Source of the DNA: Sediminibacter sp. Hel_I_10
GTDB lineage: Bacteria > Bacteroidota > Bacteroidia > Flavobacteriales > Flavobacteriaceae
NCBI RefSeq assembly: GCF_000688335.1
Contig: NZ_JHZX01000001.1
Coordinates: forward strand, 1,240,001-1,304,000
Reading direction: 5' to 3'
DNA length: 64,000 nt
Made by a program: the position numbers and the translations under genes. Of this stretch, positions 63,504-64,000 are shown one piece after another; position 1 is the first letter of the stretch; every line of letters starts with the position of its first letter. The notes below the pieces were generated by a model, which was not told the origin of the DNA, ran no database searches, and saw only the letters and a program-made list of their open reading frames with translations.

Positions 63504-64000
63504 AAAGAAAAAAATTTCAAGGCGTGTTGAATATCTTAAGTTTTAACAGACATTTTTACGTCATAGGACTAACAATATTAGCACTTATAACCTGTAGCAA
63601 ATTAGTTATAGACTGGTCAGACTTGTGGTTTTGGACCATAGTTATAGCTTTCGTTTATGGACTATTAATGCCATTAGTTATCTCGGCATACGTCTATGAT
63701 TTTTCCGGGTATTATAATTTTGAGTGGCTCAACTCCTATAGATGGTTTGATGATAAAAAAACGCTCCTCGTGAACATAAATGCAGGTTTTGATGAAACTA
63801 GTTTTTTAGTAAAACAGAAATTCCCTCAATCAGACTTGAAAGTATTTGATTTTTATGATTCCGAGCGTCATACAGAACCGGCTATTATAAGAGCTAGAAA
63901 AGTAACTTTAACGTACCCGAAAACCTCAAAAATTCTATCTGGCAAAATTCCGTTAGAAAATGATTGTGTCGACATTTTGTTTTTACTTTCAGCAGCGCAT
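63494..64000 (+). CDS. Membrane-anchored putative SAM methyltransferase, N-terminal part
   Basis: ATG at 63494, open to the window edge (169 residues visible). It begins MEIKRKKFQGVLNILSFNRH. Two hydrophobic segments (about residues 20-36 and 45-66) are followed by a soluble part: TLLVNINAGFDETSFLVKQK looks like a SAM-binding glycine motif (GxDE) and KVFDFYDSERHTEPAIIRAR like the second strand. NDCVDILFLLSAAH at the edge resembles motif IV (D-x-I). This suggests a class I methyltransferase anchored in the membrane. Last visible gene of the gbsR operon. The function is uncertain. Confidence 0.65.
   Translation, partial: MEIKRKKFQGVLNILSFNRHFYVIGLTILALITCSKLVIDWSDLWFWTIVIAFVYGLLMPLVISAYVYDFSGYYNFEWLNSYRWFDDKKTLLVNINAGFDETSFLVKQKFPQSDLKVFDFYDSERHTEPAIIRARKVTLTYPKTSKILSGKIPLENDCVDILFLLSAAH

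Overview
The window reads as the chromosome of a marine-type member of the Flavobacteriaceae (Bacteroidota). Supporting signs are: promoters of the Bacteroidota type (TTG, about 19 nt, TAnnTTTG), A-rich start contexts without Shine-Dalgarno sequences, a protease with a type IX secretion C-terminal domain, an alpha-2-macroglobulin carrying a SusC-like module, cysteine-poor L36, and AT-rich DNA. I cannot name the genus. No rRNA, tRNA, insertion sequence, phage gene or CRISPR array is visible.

Layout. 1-2620 (minus): the N-terminus of a DsbD-like protein that runs off the edge, two rhodanese-domain proteins and two exported thioredoxin-fold proteins, an envelope thiol/sulfur cluster. 2708-4462 (plus): a MarR regulator, a nitroreductase and a YceI protein, with one near-identical palindrome in front of the regulator and again in front of the nitroreductase. 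4540-11355 (plus): a complete trpEGDCFBA operon. Its 270-nt leader holds a promoter, a 20-codon leader peptide with three consecutive Trp codons, and a terminator/antiterminator pair. This looks like a classical transcription attenuator and is the best regulatory find in the window. 11497-12635 (plus): a small unknown ORF, a DUF805 membrane protein and trmL. 12712-15313 (minus): eno and carA. 15383-32926 (minus): one str-S10-spc-alpha supercluster (rpsL to rplQ, 31 genes, including fusA, secY, infA, rpmJ and rpoA), with one good promoter and one strong final terminator. Several of its spacers hold hairpins or short heptamer arrays.

33026-45134: housekeeping genes in mixed orientation, namely a BamA/TamA-like outer membrane protein, rlmB, a rhomboid protease, rarA, a secreted coiled-coil protein, a YjjG-type HAD phosphatase, a degenerate polysaccharide deacetylase, radC, a DUF1569 protein, a PaiB protein, mpl and a TPR protein. 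45313-53817 (plus): a 2174-residue alpha-2-macroglobulin with a carboxypeptidase-regulatory/plug module in its middle, then an unknown secreted protein and an M64 metalloprotease with a T9SS sorting domain. 53890-57525 (minus): an SDR oxidoreductase, a DUF4136 lipoprotein, obgE and an hpt-adk gene fusion. 57714-61638 (plus): purK, purE and an M3 oligopeptidase. 61768-64000 (plus): a GbsR/MarR regulator, a DoxX-like membrane protein, a DUF2071 protein and a membrane-anchored putative methyltransferase (cut by the window edge), with a shared palindromic operator.

How the parts work together. Two separate regulator-plus-target modules each carry the same palindrome before the regulator and before the target genes, so both look autoregulated. 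The trp genes appear controlled by tryptophan supply through leader translation. Several housekeeping genes (rlmB, rarA, radC, gbsR, possibly the rhomboid gene) have the -7 box ending exactly 4 nt before the ATG, which suggests leaderless mRNAs. All functional calls come from reading protein motifs by eye; no database search was run.
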